Shown here: one piece after another, positions 9,170-19,776 of the stretch
Position numbering within the stretch: the stretch's first letter is position 1
How the letters are laid out: every line of letters starts with the position of its first letter
DNA from: Mesostigma viride
Taxonomy: Eukaryota; Streptophyta; Mesostigmatophyceae; Mesostigmatales; Mesostigmataceae
NCBI GenBank assembly: GCA_009746045.1
Contig: RPFO01002035.1
Span: forward strand, 1-64,000
Length of the DNA: 64,000 nt
Direction: 5' to 3'
Program-made: the position numbers and the translations under genes
Notes under the pieces: generated by a model
Told to the model about the DNA's origin: nothing
Database searches by the model: none
Seen by the model: only the letters and a program-made list of their open reading frames with translations

Positions 9170-9548
9170 AGTTAGTCTAAATCTCCCGCCTGTAGCCTAA
9201 GTGGACACGTGCCAGCACCGCCGGCGCCCAATTGGGTACTGGGACGGTGCTGGACTAGAGTAGTCGTGGCATGGACACGTGGCTGTACTCAGTATGTGAT
9301 GAGCCGGTACCTCAGTACCGGGACTGTAGTTGTCATGTTAGGACTGACTAGATCAGGTTGTAACTGATAGGTTAGTCCGTCCAGGATCAGTAAGTTAGTT
9401 TAACTTACGCAAAGTCTGGCCAGCCATAGTTGACGGCTGGCCAGCAGTATATGTGCCACATTATCCTAATGCCAAGGTGTCTCGTCGTTCACGCACACAC
9501 ACGCCATTTGGCAGTGCCCGAGCATTCCAAGCTTTGTGTTGCATAACT
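9170..9548 (+). repeat. Element A 3' LTR
   Basis: Direct copy of 2067-2445, differing by eye only at A9428 (C2325 in the 5' LTR), which lies in the loop of the LTR hairpin. It ends TAACT followed by the target duplication CACAC at 9549-9553. Confidence 0.95.
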
Positions 9549-9553
9549 CACAC

Positions 9554-10261
9554 TGTCGGCACGCAAGCGCTAACATACCATATCCGGGAACGGGCGAATC
9601 TCGCGACTCCGGCGTAAAATGCACCACGGAGGGGGCACGTTCCCGGTCGCCCTGGGACAACTCCCATAGGGAGTCGGCAGCGCGGAGAGCGCGCTGATCA
9701 ACACCGCTGGTCCTAACAACCGTAGCCAGCGAGCGAGGGGCCGAAGGGGCAGGAACCGAAACAGGGGTAGGATCGTGCACAGGCGCAGAGGGAGCCGGCA
9801 CCGCAGGAGGCCGCGACGGACCTGCAAGGTTCCGCGGCTGACGACATGGCCTCCGCTGGAGGCGCACCCTCGGGCCGCATGTTGAAAATTGGGCCCGTAG
9901 GGACAGGCACCTTACAAAAAACTGACTGCCATCAAGACTCCAGTCCGGCACTGGAATCCTCTGAGGGGGGACCCCACTCCCAGAGCCTGGGCAGCCCACT
10001 CGTGTCGCCAAAGAAGCCCCGCAACGGCTGCGACGGAGCTTGGGAAGGCCCGGAAGCAGCGACGGTGGGCGAAATCGCCGCGGCAAAAGACTCACGCGGA
10101 GGCACAGGTAAGGCGACCCCAGGCGCGGAGGCAGCAGGAGGCGTAGGAGCCGCAGCAGCAGGCGAAACCGCAGCGACCGAGGGCTCGCCCTGGGGCGCAG
10201 GCAAAGCCGCAGTCGCCGAGGCAACATGAGGGGTAGGCGAAGCAGCAGCAACAGGCGCCAC
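9554..10261 (-). pseudogene. Broken unknown ORF, middle piece
   Basis: Lies between elements A and B1. One frame (10261 down to about 9932) encodes Ala/Pro-rich low-complexity protein; a second frame continues to the A insertion and reads in frame into 1226-2061 once A is removed. The change of frame around 9870-9930 may be an indel or a short intron. Across the B1 insertion, the Ala/Pro-rich frame continues upstream into 43381-43455 (APQSPAAVAPGV). No domain is recognised. Pro/Ser/Ala-rich linkers (PAPSAPVHDP) precede the more ordered C-terminal part. Confidence 0.5.
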
Positions 10262-10877
10262 AGTTGTATGAGAGTGAATGCCACGAATTCCGCCATGGTT
10301 CTTGCAGGAAGTTGCCTTTATTAATAACAGGAAACACAGACGTAAGTCACGTCACTTCCAAGACTGCACGCAGCACAGGCGACAGGGTCGCAGTGCCAAG
10401 AGAACGTGCACGCAAGAACTAGCGTCCCGGTGCGACCAAGTCACACATATAGGTTGTTAGGGACGCGTCCAAGTATTCAGCTGCACTGTCACAGCTGAAC
10501 TGTCAATCAATTGATTACACAGACTCTGGCACGCCTTTGGCGCGGAGATCTATCAATTGTCCATACGGCTAGTCCTGTGGACCTATCCGTACACTACTCA
10601 GCATCAATTGTCTCATAGGTCCTGGCGCGCTACAGCGCGCCCACCTATCAATTGGCCATCAAGTCCTGTACAAGTCCTGTCAACGTCCTGCGGACTATCA
10701 AAGTGACACTTGTACATCCTGTGTCCGTACGCGCCCACAGTGGCGCGCCGGGTACTGTCGGCACAGCCTAGGAAACGTCATAACTTTTACGTTCCTTAAC
10801 CAAATGAGGCGTTCAAGGTGCCGTTGGAAAGAGCGTAACAATCTCTATCCATCTAACGTAAATCCTTTACGTTAACT
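10262..10877 (-). repeat. B1 3' LTR
   Basis: 616 bp, matching 42765-43380. In element sense it begins AGTTAACG and ends ACAACT. It contains several CAATTG-centred motifs, repeated AAGTCCTGT and a GGCGCGCC palindrome. Confidence 0.95.
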
Positions 10878-11832
10878 CCAATCCCTTCTTTTCTTTAGGG
10901 ATCACATCCCCTGCCAGGGACCCTTGAAGTAGCTTGAAATGTCCTTCACTCCAGCTTGAAGCTTGAACAGATGTCTTTAATGGCCATTGCCATTCCCCCA
11001 GCCTTTTCTTTTAAGGAACTGGAAAAGAAACAGATCTGCCACAGGGAAAAACCATTCCATGAGAAATGGATAAAAACCTATGGAAGTGGCATTACAGAGT
11101 ACCACCAGATATTAGAAGCACACAAAATTAAATACATACAGGTTAATTCTATGAGGTCTTCTCCAGGAATTAATCCCATCACCTCGGTAGAGCCTCCAGT
11201 ACAATGACCTTCTGGCGGTGAGTTACATTAATCCCAGATACTAATCCCATAAAACCCAGTACATATTCAATATAAGTACAATAAATCCATGACAATTAAA
11301 ATACCACTTGACAAAGTAAGGCGTATTACAATAGTTTGCCTGTAATTCTCTCAACAGGGGTCTATTGGCGCCCGTCTTACGGCGCCCGTCTACTTGCCAG
11401 ATGGTAAACCGCCACAGCAAACAAATGACAAAATGAAACACATAGGCAACAATTAAATCCTGCCCTGGGGAACTAGGGAAGTCTGAACAGGCAAACACCT
11501 GAACAGGCCAGCTTGTAGAAACATAATATGTACCAGGGAATCGAACCCCGCCCTATAAACCCCAGTATGAAGGTTCCCAGACCATTGTGAGAAGTATGTA
11601 CAAATATACATTTCTTTTAAAATAGAATACATGGTCTGTAATGGACCTGTCAACCTTGTGTAGTCAACAGCATGAACCCCAGCCAAAACCTGGCTGTATC
11701 CTGATTAAAATCAGAGTGAGTGTACCATGGTCCATGAGCCTTAGTACAGACTAAAATACAGGTATTATGCCAGTCACAATGCTGACACTACCACACAATC
11801 TGCTCTCCAATGCCCTATAACCAGGCACCAGC
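10878..11832 (-). other. B1 3' noncoding region with tRNA T-arm-like box
   Basis: Noncoding sequence between the RNase H stop and the 3' LTR. In element sense it ends in a purine tract (AAAGAAAAGAAGGGATTGG) next to the LTR. Around 11535-11555 the minus strand reads GGTTCGATTCC, a perfect match to the Pol III B box / tRNA T-loop, with a foldable 5-bp stem. The other tRNA arms are not evident. B2 and B3 keep the same segment. Confidence 0.6.
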
Positions 11833-13350
11833 TTAGACAGCTTGCTGAGATGGGTCCATCAGAGACTGAAGAACCTTGTATTGCACTGCTGCCTTCTGCA
11901 CTAGCTTGGTCAAAGCATCAGCAGGATTGTCAACCCCAGGGATATGCTCAATATTGGCCAAGGAGGACAACTCCTTAAGAAGGAGATAATCCAAGTCCCT
12001 ACTTCTGGCCATCTGCCTGTGCACAAACTGCACCATCCCCATGGAGTCTGTTTTTAGAAGAGTGGTAACCTGAAGTGGCCAAGGAGTGTTAGAAGTCATC
12101 TGATGAAGCAACTCCTTCAGATAAAGGCTTGTGTGAATGCCTTCACAAATAGCCCTGCATTCTGCCACATCACTGCTGACAGCCACCCGTTTGTGCAGGC
12201 GACTAAACCAGCTCACCAAACTCCCCAGGCCTTCCTGTCTGAGCACAAAGAGCCCTGCAGCCCTGCCCCTGACCTTGGAGACCTGCCTGCTGTCCATTGA
12301 GCTATCCACATACAGCTCCATGCAAATGGGTTGTGATAAATCCACTGCAGACAACAGAATGCCAGATGAAGCCCTGACCTGATCAGCCACCTTGGCAGAC
12401 CCTAGCTCCACCAGCATGTCATCAGGCAACCTGGCTATGACCATAAGGTCTGGCCTGGAAATGCCTGCCACCCAAGCAACCATGCCCCTCACCATGGGAC
12501 ACAGTGCCTGTGTGATGACTGGAGGAAGCTTGCTAATGAGGGTCTCTTGATAATCATTGCCCCCCACCAGCAGCATACGCCACTCCCCCCTCTTCTTCAC
12601 CAGTGTGGCCTCCATGCCCACAAACAGCAGAGGCTCATTCTCCACCTGCCATTGCTCCCTACCCAGAGGAAACTTGGACTTAATGATGGAGATCAGCTCC
12701 TTAAGCCACGACGTGGGAGCTATCAGATGTAGGTCATCCCCGTGCAGCGAAGCATACACTGGTAGGCCTTCCCATTGCCCCAGAAACAGACAGGGGTCTA
12801 CAGGAGAGACCTTCAAGTTGCAATGCTCCTTCAGGAAACGGTTTAAAGTCTCCCTCCAGATTATTGGACTTGACCTCAGGCCCTCCAGGCCCTTGAGGAT
12901 TTTAAGGAACTCCGTGTGGATGTCCCTTTTCCATACAGCAGGCACCCTAACATAGAAAGGCGTCTTGCCCTCCCACTTTTCCTGTGCCACATCTGCATCC
13001 CCCTCCAGAAATGCCCTCTTGAAGTCTACCACCACTGAGCCATAGTCCAAGCCCTTGTTGAGAAGGCCTAGAAGTACACACAGCAGCAGCCTCCAAGTGT
13101 CATGCAACATGCCAGGGGTATACAGCTCCTCAGCAGTGCACTCACCAGTACCCTTGAACTCATTCAGCACTGGCCTGACATGTGGTACCTTGACCCCGTC
13201 CACCTCCTTCATCTTGATGACAAACTTGAGCTTGAGTAGACGTCGTGCAGGAGGCAGGTCATTGACAGGTTCCACGCATTTCTTGGAAATCCAGTCCTCC
13301 CCAGATTTAATCAGACCCAGTGTGACCTGGGGACACATAATGGGAGAAGA
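11833..13350 (-). CDS. pol: B1 RT and RNase H (3' part of pol)
   Basis: The 3' part of B1 pol, separated from its 5' part by the B2/B3 insertion at 13351-13355. It begins near the end of the linker after the protease and runs to the stop in one uninterrupted frame. RT motifs are VVVDFKRAFLEG, GLEGLRSSPIIW and HGDD (ASLHGDD). RNase H residues are seen in YVDSSMDSR, VAECRA, LLKTDSMG and NPADALTK. It lacks the 1-nt deletion seen in B2 and B3 (near 15680 and 22914), so it shows the ancestral frame. An ATG in the adjoining LTR makes the open frame seem to start at 13431, but that part belongs to the inserted B2. Confidence 0.92.
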   Translation of the reverse strand, partial: SSPIMCPQVTLGLIKSGEDWISKKCVEPVNDLPPARRLLKLKFVIKMKEVDGVKVPHVRPVLNEFKGTGECTAEELYTPGMLHDTWRLLLCVLLGLLNKGLDYGSVVVDFKRAFLEGDADVAQEKWEGKTPFYVRVPAVWKRDIHTEFLKILKGLEGLRSSPIIWRETLNRFLKEHCNLKVSPVDPCLFLGQWEGLPVYASLHGDDLHLIAPTSWLKELISIIKSKFPLGREQWQVENEPLLFVGMEATLVKKRGEWRMLLVGGNDYQETLISKLPPVITQALCPMVRGMVAWVAGISRPDLMVIARLPDDMLVELGSAKVADQVRASSGILLSAVDLSQPICMELYVDSSMDSRQVSKVRGRAAGLFVLRQEGLGSLVSWFSRLHKRVAVSSDVAECRAICEGIHTSLYLKELLHQMTSNTPWPLQVTTLLKTDSMGMVQFVHRQMARSRDLDYLLLKELSSLANIEHIPGVDNPADALTKLVQKAAVQYKVLQSLMDPSQQAV

Positions 13351-13355
13351 CATGA

Positions 13356-13971
13356 AGTTGAATGAGAGTTTACCACCGAGGGAATCCATGGCTCTTGCAG
13401 GAAAGTTGCCTTTATTATAATGAGCAAACACAGACGTAAGTCACGTCAGGTCCGAGACTGCACGTAGCACAGACGACAGGGTCGTTATGCCAAGAGAGCG
13501 TGCACGCAAGAGCTAGCGTCCCGGTGCGACCAAGTCACACATATAGCTTGCTAGGGACGCGTCCAAGTATTCAGCTGCACTGTCACAGCTGAACTGTCAA
13601 TCAATTGATTACACAGACTCTGGCACGCCTTTGGCGCGCAGATCTATCAATTGTCCATACGGCTAGTCCTGTGGACCTATCCGTACACTAGTCAGCATCA
13701 ATTGTCTCATAGGTCCTGGCGCGCTACAGTGCGCCTACCTATCAATTGACCATCAAGTCCTGTACAAGTCCTGTCAACGTCCTGCGGACTATCAAAGTGA
13801 CACTTGTACATCCTGTGTCCGTACGCGCCCACAGTGGCGCGCCGGGTACTGTCGGCACAGCCTAGGAAACGTCATAACTTTTACGTTCCTTAACCAAATG
13901 AGGCGTTCAAGGTGCCGTTGGAAAGAGCGTAACAATCTCTATCCATCTAACGTAAATCCTTTACGTTAACT
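13356..13971 (-). repeat. B2 3' LTR
   Basis: 616 bp; in element sense it begins AGTTAACG and ends TTCAACT. It differs from the B1 LTR mainly in the last 70-80 bp (the U5 end next to ORF1). Confidence 0.95.
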
Positions 13972-14922
13972 CCAATCCCTTCTTTTCTTTAGGGATCACA
14001 TCCCCTGCCAGGGACCCTTGAAGTAGCTTGAAATGTCCTTCACTCCAGCTTGAAGCTTGAACAGATGTCTTTAATGGCCAATGCCATTCCCCCAGCCCTT
14101 TCTTTTAAGGAACTGGAAAAGAAACAGATCTGCCACAGGGAAAACCATTTCATGAGAAATGGATAAAAACCTATGGAAGTGGCATTACAGAGTACCACCA
14201 GATATTAGAAACACACAAAATTAAATACATACAGGTTAATTCTATGAGGTCTTCTCCAGGAATTAATCCCATCACCTCGGTAGAGCCTCCAGTACAATGA
14301 CCTTCTGGCGGTGAGTTACATTAATCCCAGATACTAATCCCATAAAACCCAGTACATATCTAATATAAGCACAATAAATCCATGACAATTGAAATACCAC
14401 TTGACAAAGTAAGACGTATTACAATAGTTTCCCCGTCATACTCTCAACAGGTTAGTATTGGCGCCCGTCTTATGGCGCCCGTCTACTTGTCAGATGATAA
14501 ATTGCCACAGCAAACAAATGACAAAATGAAACACATAGGCAACAATTAAATCCTGCCCTGGGGAACTAGGGAAGTCTGAACAGGTAAAACACCTGAGCAG
14601 GCCAGCTTGTAGAAACATAATACCAGGGAATCGAACCCCGCCCTATAAACCCCAGAATAAAGGTTCCCAGACCATTGTGAGAGGTATGTACAAATATACA
14701 TTTCTTTTTAAATAGAATACATGGTCTGTAATGGACCTGTCAACCTTGTGTAGTCAACAGCATGAACCCCAGCCAAAACCTGGCTGTATCCTGATTAAAA
14801 TCAGAGTGAGTGTACCATGGTCCATGAGCCTTAGTACAGACTAAAATACAGGTATTATGCCAGTCACAATGCTGACACTACCACACAATCTGCTCTCCAA
14901 TGCCCTATAACCAGGCACCAGC
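13972..14922 (-). other. B2 3' noncoding region
   Basis: Same content as 10878-11832 with modest divergence: polypurine tract next to the LTR and the T-arm-like box near 14622-14640. No coding sequence seen. Confidence 0.6.
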
Positions 14923-15666
14923 TTAGACAGCTTGCTGAGATGGGTCCATCAGAGACTGAAGAACCTTGTATTGCACTGCTGCCTTCTGCACTAGCTTGGT
15001 CAAAGCATCAGCAGGATTGTCAACCCCAGGGATATGCTCAATATTGGCCAAGGAGGACAATTCCTTAAGAAGGAGATAATCCAAGTCCCTACTTCTGGCC
15101 ATCTGCCTGTGCACAAACTGCACCATCCCCATGGAGTCTGTTTTTAGAAGAGTGGTAACCTGAAGTGGCCAAGGAGTGTTAGAAGTCATCTGATGAAGCA
15201 ACTCCTTCAGATAAAGGCTTGTGTGAATGCCTTCACAAATAGCCCTGCATTCTGCCACATCACTACTGACAGCCACCCGTTTGTGCAGGCGACTGAACCA
15301 GCTCACCAAACTCCCCAGGCCTTCCTGTCTGAGCACAAAGAGCCCTGCAGCCCTGCCCCTGACCTTGGAGACCTGCCTGCTGTCCATTGAGCTATCCACA
15401 TACAGCTCCATGCAAATGGGTTGTGATAAATCCACTGCAGACAACAGAATGCCAGACGAAGCCCTGACCTGATCAGCCACCTTGGCAGACCCTAGCTCTG
15501 TCAGCATGTCATCAGGCAACCTGGCTATGACCATAAGGTCTGGCCTGGAAATGCCTGCCACCCAAGCAACCATGCCCCTCACCATGGGACACAGTGCCTG
15601 TGTGATGACTGGAGGAAGCTTGCTAATGAGGGTCTCTTGATAATCGTTGCCCCCCACCAGCAGCAT
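14923..15666 (-). pseudogene. pol: B2 RT C-terminus and RNase H, out of frame
   Basis: Continuation of B2 pol after a 1-nt deletion in a C-rich tract near 15676-15684. The reading frame is intact from 15666 to its stop and carries the RT thumb region and copia-type RNase H (YVDSSMDSR, VAECRA, LLKTDSMG, NPADALTK). It cannot be made as part of the 942-aa upstream frame without a frameshift. Nearly the same protein as B1's corresponding part, and the same as B3's. Confidence 0.85.
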
Positions 15667-18548
15667 ACGCCACTCCCCCCCTTCTTCACCAGTGTGGCCT
15701 CCATGCCCACAAACAGGAGAGGCTCATTCTCCACCTGCCATTGCTCCCTACCCAGAGGAAACTTGGACTTAATGATGGAGATCAGCTCCTTAAGCCACGA
15801 CGTGGGAGCTATCAGATGTAGGTCATCCCCGTGCAGCGAAGCATACACTGGTAGGCCTTCCCATTGCCCCAGAAACAGACAGGGGTCTACAGGAGAAACC
15901 TTCAAGTTGCAATGCTCCTTCAGGAAACGGTTGAGAGTCTCCCTCCAGATTATTGGACTTGACCTCAGGCCCTCCAGGCCCTTGAGGATTTTAAGGAACT
16001 CAGTGTGAATGTCCCTTTTCCATACAGCAGGCACCCTGACATAGAAAGGCGTCTTGCCCTCCCACTTTTCCTGTGCCACATCTGCATCCCCCTCCAGAAA
16101 TGCCCTCTTGAAGTCTACCACCACTGAGCCATAGTCCAAGCCCTTGTTGAGAAGGCCTAGAAATACACACAGCAGCAGCCTCCAAGTGTCATGCAGCATG
16201 CCAGGGGTATACAACTCCTCAGCGGTGCACTCACCAGTACCCTTGAACTCATTCAGTACTGGCCTGACGTGTGGTACCTTGACCCCGTCCACCTCCTTCA
16301 TCTTGATGACAAACTTGAGCTTGAGTAGACGTCGTGCAGGAGGCAGGTCATTGACAGGTTCCACGCATTTCTTGGAGATCCAGTCCTCCCCAGATTTAAT
16401 CAGACCCAGTGTGACCTGGGGACACATAATGGGAGAGGACATGAGCTTCACCAGGCCTTGGTAGTTTATAGGGCTGTGTCCAGCAAGTGAGTGAGGACCA
16501 ATGCCCAAACTGCTTGGATGACTAGCAGCTGGCAATATGAGGTCATCAACCAAGGGCTCCTGCCCCTGGCACACTTGCACACGCTTAACCGTCCTGGTTA
16601 CTGCACGTGATAGGTGAGTGGTCCTGAAATTAATCAGTGGGACCTGACCAGCCCCTTCCTTAGTCAGGAGAGAGGACGTGATCACTACCCCATCCTGGCA
16701 TAGGAAATTCTGCCCCAGAAGAGCAGGTCCCTGATAGCCCTCCAAGACACAAAAAGCAGTGTCCTGTCCAAGGATAGGAATGGATACCTCACCCAGTACC
16801 TTCACGTGTACCCCGCCACTGAAGTCAGACACAAACTGATAGCTGGGTTCAGTCATGCTGTACCCTGCTGCAGCTCTGGTCCCAATGATGGAAACCTGAG
16901 AATTAGTGTCTACCTCTAAGGCAGTGTCCAGCCCCAGATTGCCATGCCACCTGAGCTTGGCTACCTTGGGCTGCTTCTTGGCCCTTTGCAGAGCCCCAAT
17001 TAATCCAGCCAAACTTGTCCCCCTGGGCTTGGTTAGAGCCTTGGGCTTGACAGTTGACTCCCCAGCTGTTGACCTTGCAGCCTGTTCAACAGGTACCTCT
17101 GCAACCTGGCCAGGGCTGACAGATTCCCCTGCAACAGATGTGGTCGTTGCATCAGTGATGTCACTTGGGACCTGAAAATCCTGCAGGTCCTGTGAGCCTT
17201 GTGCCTGACTGCCCTCATTCATCAGGTTAGGCTTGACATATGACCAACTCAGCCGGTGCACATGCTTTGGTTCGTCCTCCATGCTGACCAAGCATGCGTG
17301 GCTAGCTTCATCAACCTGGGTAACCACCCCAGGACTCCAGCTACCACGTTTGCCATAAAGGCTAGGTTCCTTCCAAGCTAGGACCTTCTGACCCACTTGT
17401 GGCTCCAGCATCTTCCAACCCCGGTCCTTCTCCCTCAGCTTGGCAAAGGTGACATGTGCAGCATGTTTCCAGCCCTCCAGCACATGTGGTGGGCACAGGC
17501 CATGATATAGACCCATTGGGCTGACAGCAACTCCATCATAGTAGAAGTTAACCCTGCTGTTCAGCTGCTGCTCCACGTTCCTCAGCCATGCACTCCTGAC
17601 AAGTGCAGGTGCAGATAAGGGTACCCAGTCTTCAGAGATAATCAATTTCTTGACCTCCTGGATTGCCCTCTCTATAGCACCCTGCTGCCCATGAGCCTCC
17701 CTAGGTGTAACCAGCAACTCAGGAAGGGTGGGATCACCCTTGAGATGCTGAAACTGCATGTCCACCTGGATCCTTGTGGTAGGAAACTTGGCTCTTACAT
17801 TCTGCAGGGCAGCCAGCAAGTACCTGTTCTTCATAGAAGGTAAATGCTCCAGCACCTTGTATTTTGTGTACCTGTCCACGCACACCAACAGTTGCATGCC
17901 CCTGATGTGTTGGATATCACACTGCAGATCACCAATGCTCTGAGGTATAGCTTTGGCATGTGATTTCCTGGGCTTGTTGGAGGACAACTGGCACTTACAC
18001 CGTGAGGCAGCTTGCTGACACGCCTTAAGAAGGGGTGCCCTGCCCATACGGAAGGCAAAGTTGTTTGACAGAGAAGTGGCATGCCCAAACATGTTGTGGA
18101 TTCGGGCACCCAACTCCTGGTACACAGAGGAAGCAGTCCCTGGCACAGTCAGGACTGTGCTGTCAGGTTGTCCAGCATCACCATGCTGTCTTCCATCCTG
18201 TTCTGACTCAGAGTCTGAGTCACCCTGCTCATGCCCAACACCTGGACCGCCAGCAGGGACCACATGCATACCACCAGAGGCCTTCACACCCCTCTGTGGT
18301 TGTACATTGGTTTCTCTCAAAATGAGAGGTCCACCCTCGTGCCCAGCACAAGGATGCATGGGGTCAGACATTCTTACAGCTGCACCAGCTGTCAAGGACG
18401 TCTTCATAGGAACCTGTACCTCTCCAGGTGACCTGGGGCCACCATGAACCTGGAGATCACCCTCTTGTTGCCCAGATATAAAATCTGCATTGGAGCACCT
18501 GGCCTCCCCCTTGGGTGAATTAAGGTGTGTAGGGGTTGCCTCAGACAG
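15579..18548 (-). CDS. pol: B2 pol: integrase, protease-like domain and RT (frameshifted near the end)
   Basis: Open directly after the gag UGA (18549-18551) in the gag frame; first ATG at 18407 (numbering below from it, 942 aa). Integrase zinc residues are H104, H109 and a Cys cluster at 130-139 that departs from CX2C (SRCKC). The catalytic triad is D164, D216 and E246 (D-X29-E). The protease-like domain has DTNS at 500-503 and ALLGQNF at 562-568. RT has D765 in VVVDFKRAF and HGDD at 859-862. Near residue 909 a 1-nt deletion moves the RT end and RNase H into another frame (14923-15666). Gag-pol is probably made by UGA readthrough. B3 encodes the same product. Confidence 0.9.
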   Translation of the reverse strand: MSEATPTHLNSPKGEARCSNADFISGQQEGDLQVHGGPRSPGEVQVPMKTSLTAGAAVRMSDPMHPCAGHEGGPLILRETNVQPQRGVKASGGMHVVPAGGPGVGHEQGDSDSESEQDGRQHGDAGQPDSTVLTVPGTASSVYQELGARIHNMFGHATSLSNNFAFRMGRAPLLKACQQAASRCKCQLSSNKPRKSHAKAIPQSIGDLQCDIQHIRGMQLLVCVDRYTKYKVLEHLPSMKNRYLLAALQNVRAKFPTTRIQVDMQFQHLKGDPTLPELLVTPREAHGQQGAIERAIQEVKKLIISEDWVPLSAPALVRSAWLRNVEQQLNSRVNFYYDGVAVSPMGLYHGLCPPHVLEGWKHAAHVTFAKLREKDRGWKMLEPQVGQKVLAWKEPSLYGKRGSWSPGVVTQVDEASHACLVSMEDEPKHVHRLSWSYVKPNLMNEGSQAQGSQDLQDFQVPSDITDATTTSVAGESVSPGQVAEVPVEQAARSTAGESTVKPKALTKPRGTSLAGLIGALQRAKKQPKVAKLRWHGNLGLDTALEVDTNSQVSIIGTRAAAGYSMTEPSYQFVSDFSGGVHVKVLGEVSIPILGQDTAFCVLEGYQGPALLGQNFLCQDGVVITSSLLTKEGAGQVPLINFRTTHLSRAVTRTVKRVQVCQGQEPLVDDLILPAASHPSSLGIGPHSLAGHSPINYQGLVKLMSSPIMCPQVTLGLIKSGEDWISKKCVEPVNDLPPARRLLKLKFVIKMKEVDGVKVPHVRPVLNEFKGTGECTAEELYTPGMLHDTWRLLLCVFLGLLNKGLDYGSVVVDFKRAFLEGDADVAQEKWEGKTPFYVRVPAVWKRDIHTEFLKILKGLEGLRSSPIIWRETLNRFLKEHCNLKVSPVDPCLFLGQWEGLPVYASLHGDDLHLIAPTSWLKELISIIKSKFPLGREQWQVENEPLLFVGMEATLVKKGGSGVCCWWGATIIKRPSLASFLQSSHRHCVPW

Positions 18549-19654
18549 TCACTGCTCCTTGTTGTCTTCTTGCTGACTGCCCTTTGAAGGCTGGCCTGCC
18601 TGGGACTTGTTGTTGTTCTTGTTGTTGTTTTTCTTGTTGCTGCCCTGGCCCTGGGTCTTCTTGAAGCTGGGACACTCCTTCTTGATGTGCCCCCACCCCT
18701 TGCACAGGTAGCACTGGATCTTTGACTTGCCCTGGCCTCCTCCCCCGTTGTCAGGCGCGTTACCCTGCCTGGGCTTACCACCCACCCTCCTGAACACCGA
18801 CTTGGCATGTGATTGCCCGTCAGGGTCGGGTGAATGGTTGGCCTTCCGCTTGTTGTGGTTGCCCCCACGTCCTCCTTGGCTTCTGTCAGCCTCAGACGTC
18901 TTGGAGCCCCCCTGGGCACGCCCACCTGCGTGGGTAGCCTTCACAGCTGGCATTCCACCCTCAAACAGCTCCTCTGCCTCGAGTGCTTGTTTGATTATGA
19001 CCTTGTAGGCCTTGAGGGTAGAGTGTGGGGCACACATGACCTTTAAAGAGCCACGTGTTGCCTTGTCCAGCCCAGAAACCTTGAGCCAGTTTGTCAGGGC
19101 TATGCTGTCAGCGACATTGAAGCCGTGAGCCCTGCCCTCCTCAACCATTTTACAATAATTGAGGAAGTTCTGGATAAGGTCTCCCTTAACCTCCCACCCT
19201 TGGTATTTATCCTGCCAATGGATCCCCACTTTCTTCCGTTGATCCTCTAGCAGCTCCCTCAGCTCTGCCACGTAGACTGCCCAGGCCTTGTTGGCCTTCT
19301 TGCACTCTCTAGTGAGGTCTTTAATCTGATCTGTGCACTTGCCAAAAGTCTGGCTGCCTATCCAGATCTGATAATAGTTTGTACCCCGTACAAGCTTGGA
19401 AACCCCTCTAGTCCTTCCACAAACTCCTCTGCCTGCTTTGGCTTTGAGTCTGAAGTGACAGGTTGCAGCTGATTAACAATAAGGAGACCCTGTGTGGTGA
19501 GATCATATCCAGAGACAGCATGTGTATTATTATTAATAGGCACATTGGTAATCTCGCCGGTAACCCCCACGTCATCTACGTGAGCGGTCCCGCTACCAGC
19601 ACCCCCATTATTATTCCCACTGGCTAGGCCCTTGCTACGGCGTCCCTCAGCCAT
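18549..19654 (-). pseudogene. gag: B2 gag with one frameshift
   Basis: Begins at ATG 19654 with a Gly/Asn-rich start. A 1-nt deletion near 19385 (compare the intact B4) shifts the frame; the remainder is open to UGA 18549-18551. The C-terminal part has a CCHC zinc knuckle, CYLCKGWGHIKKEC (CX2CX4HX4C), then a basic Asn/Lys/Gln-rich tail. The capsid-like helical region contains WQDKYQGWEVKGDLIQNF. Functionally the particle protein and RNA binder. The stop is followed in the same frame by pol without any other stop. Confidence 0.85.
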
Positions 19655-19776
19655 GGTAAACTACACTAGCTGTGTATGGCCCTGAGCTAAGCAGCTGGAA
19701 AACAAAAGACAGGTAGATATGTACAATCTGTCAAAAAGCCGCCTGCCCCGGTGCCGACCGCGCCACCATGCCGAAT

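Larger units (their letters stand above)
2067..9548 (+). mobile_element. Element A: complete LTR retrotransposon
   Basis: A 7482-bp element with direct 379-bp LTRs at 2067-2445 and 9170-9548, flanked by the 5-bp duplication CACAC (2062-2066 and 9549-9553). The LTRs start AGTTA and end TAACT. A purine-rich tract ending in GGG sits directly before the 3' LTR. Coding order is an N-terminal charged ORF, gag with zinc knuckles, integrase, protease-like domain, RT and RNase H. The RNase H and RT resemble Ty1/copia most, but the protease lies after the integrase. The only LTR difference I found by eye is C2325 against A9428, so the insertion is recent. Several frameshifts interrupt the 5' coding half. 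It interrupts the broken minus-strand ORF. Confidence 0.95.

Noticed and set aside
11525-11600. A complete tRNA gene
   Set aside because: Only the T-arm fits; acceptor, D and anticodon arms do not fold.
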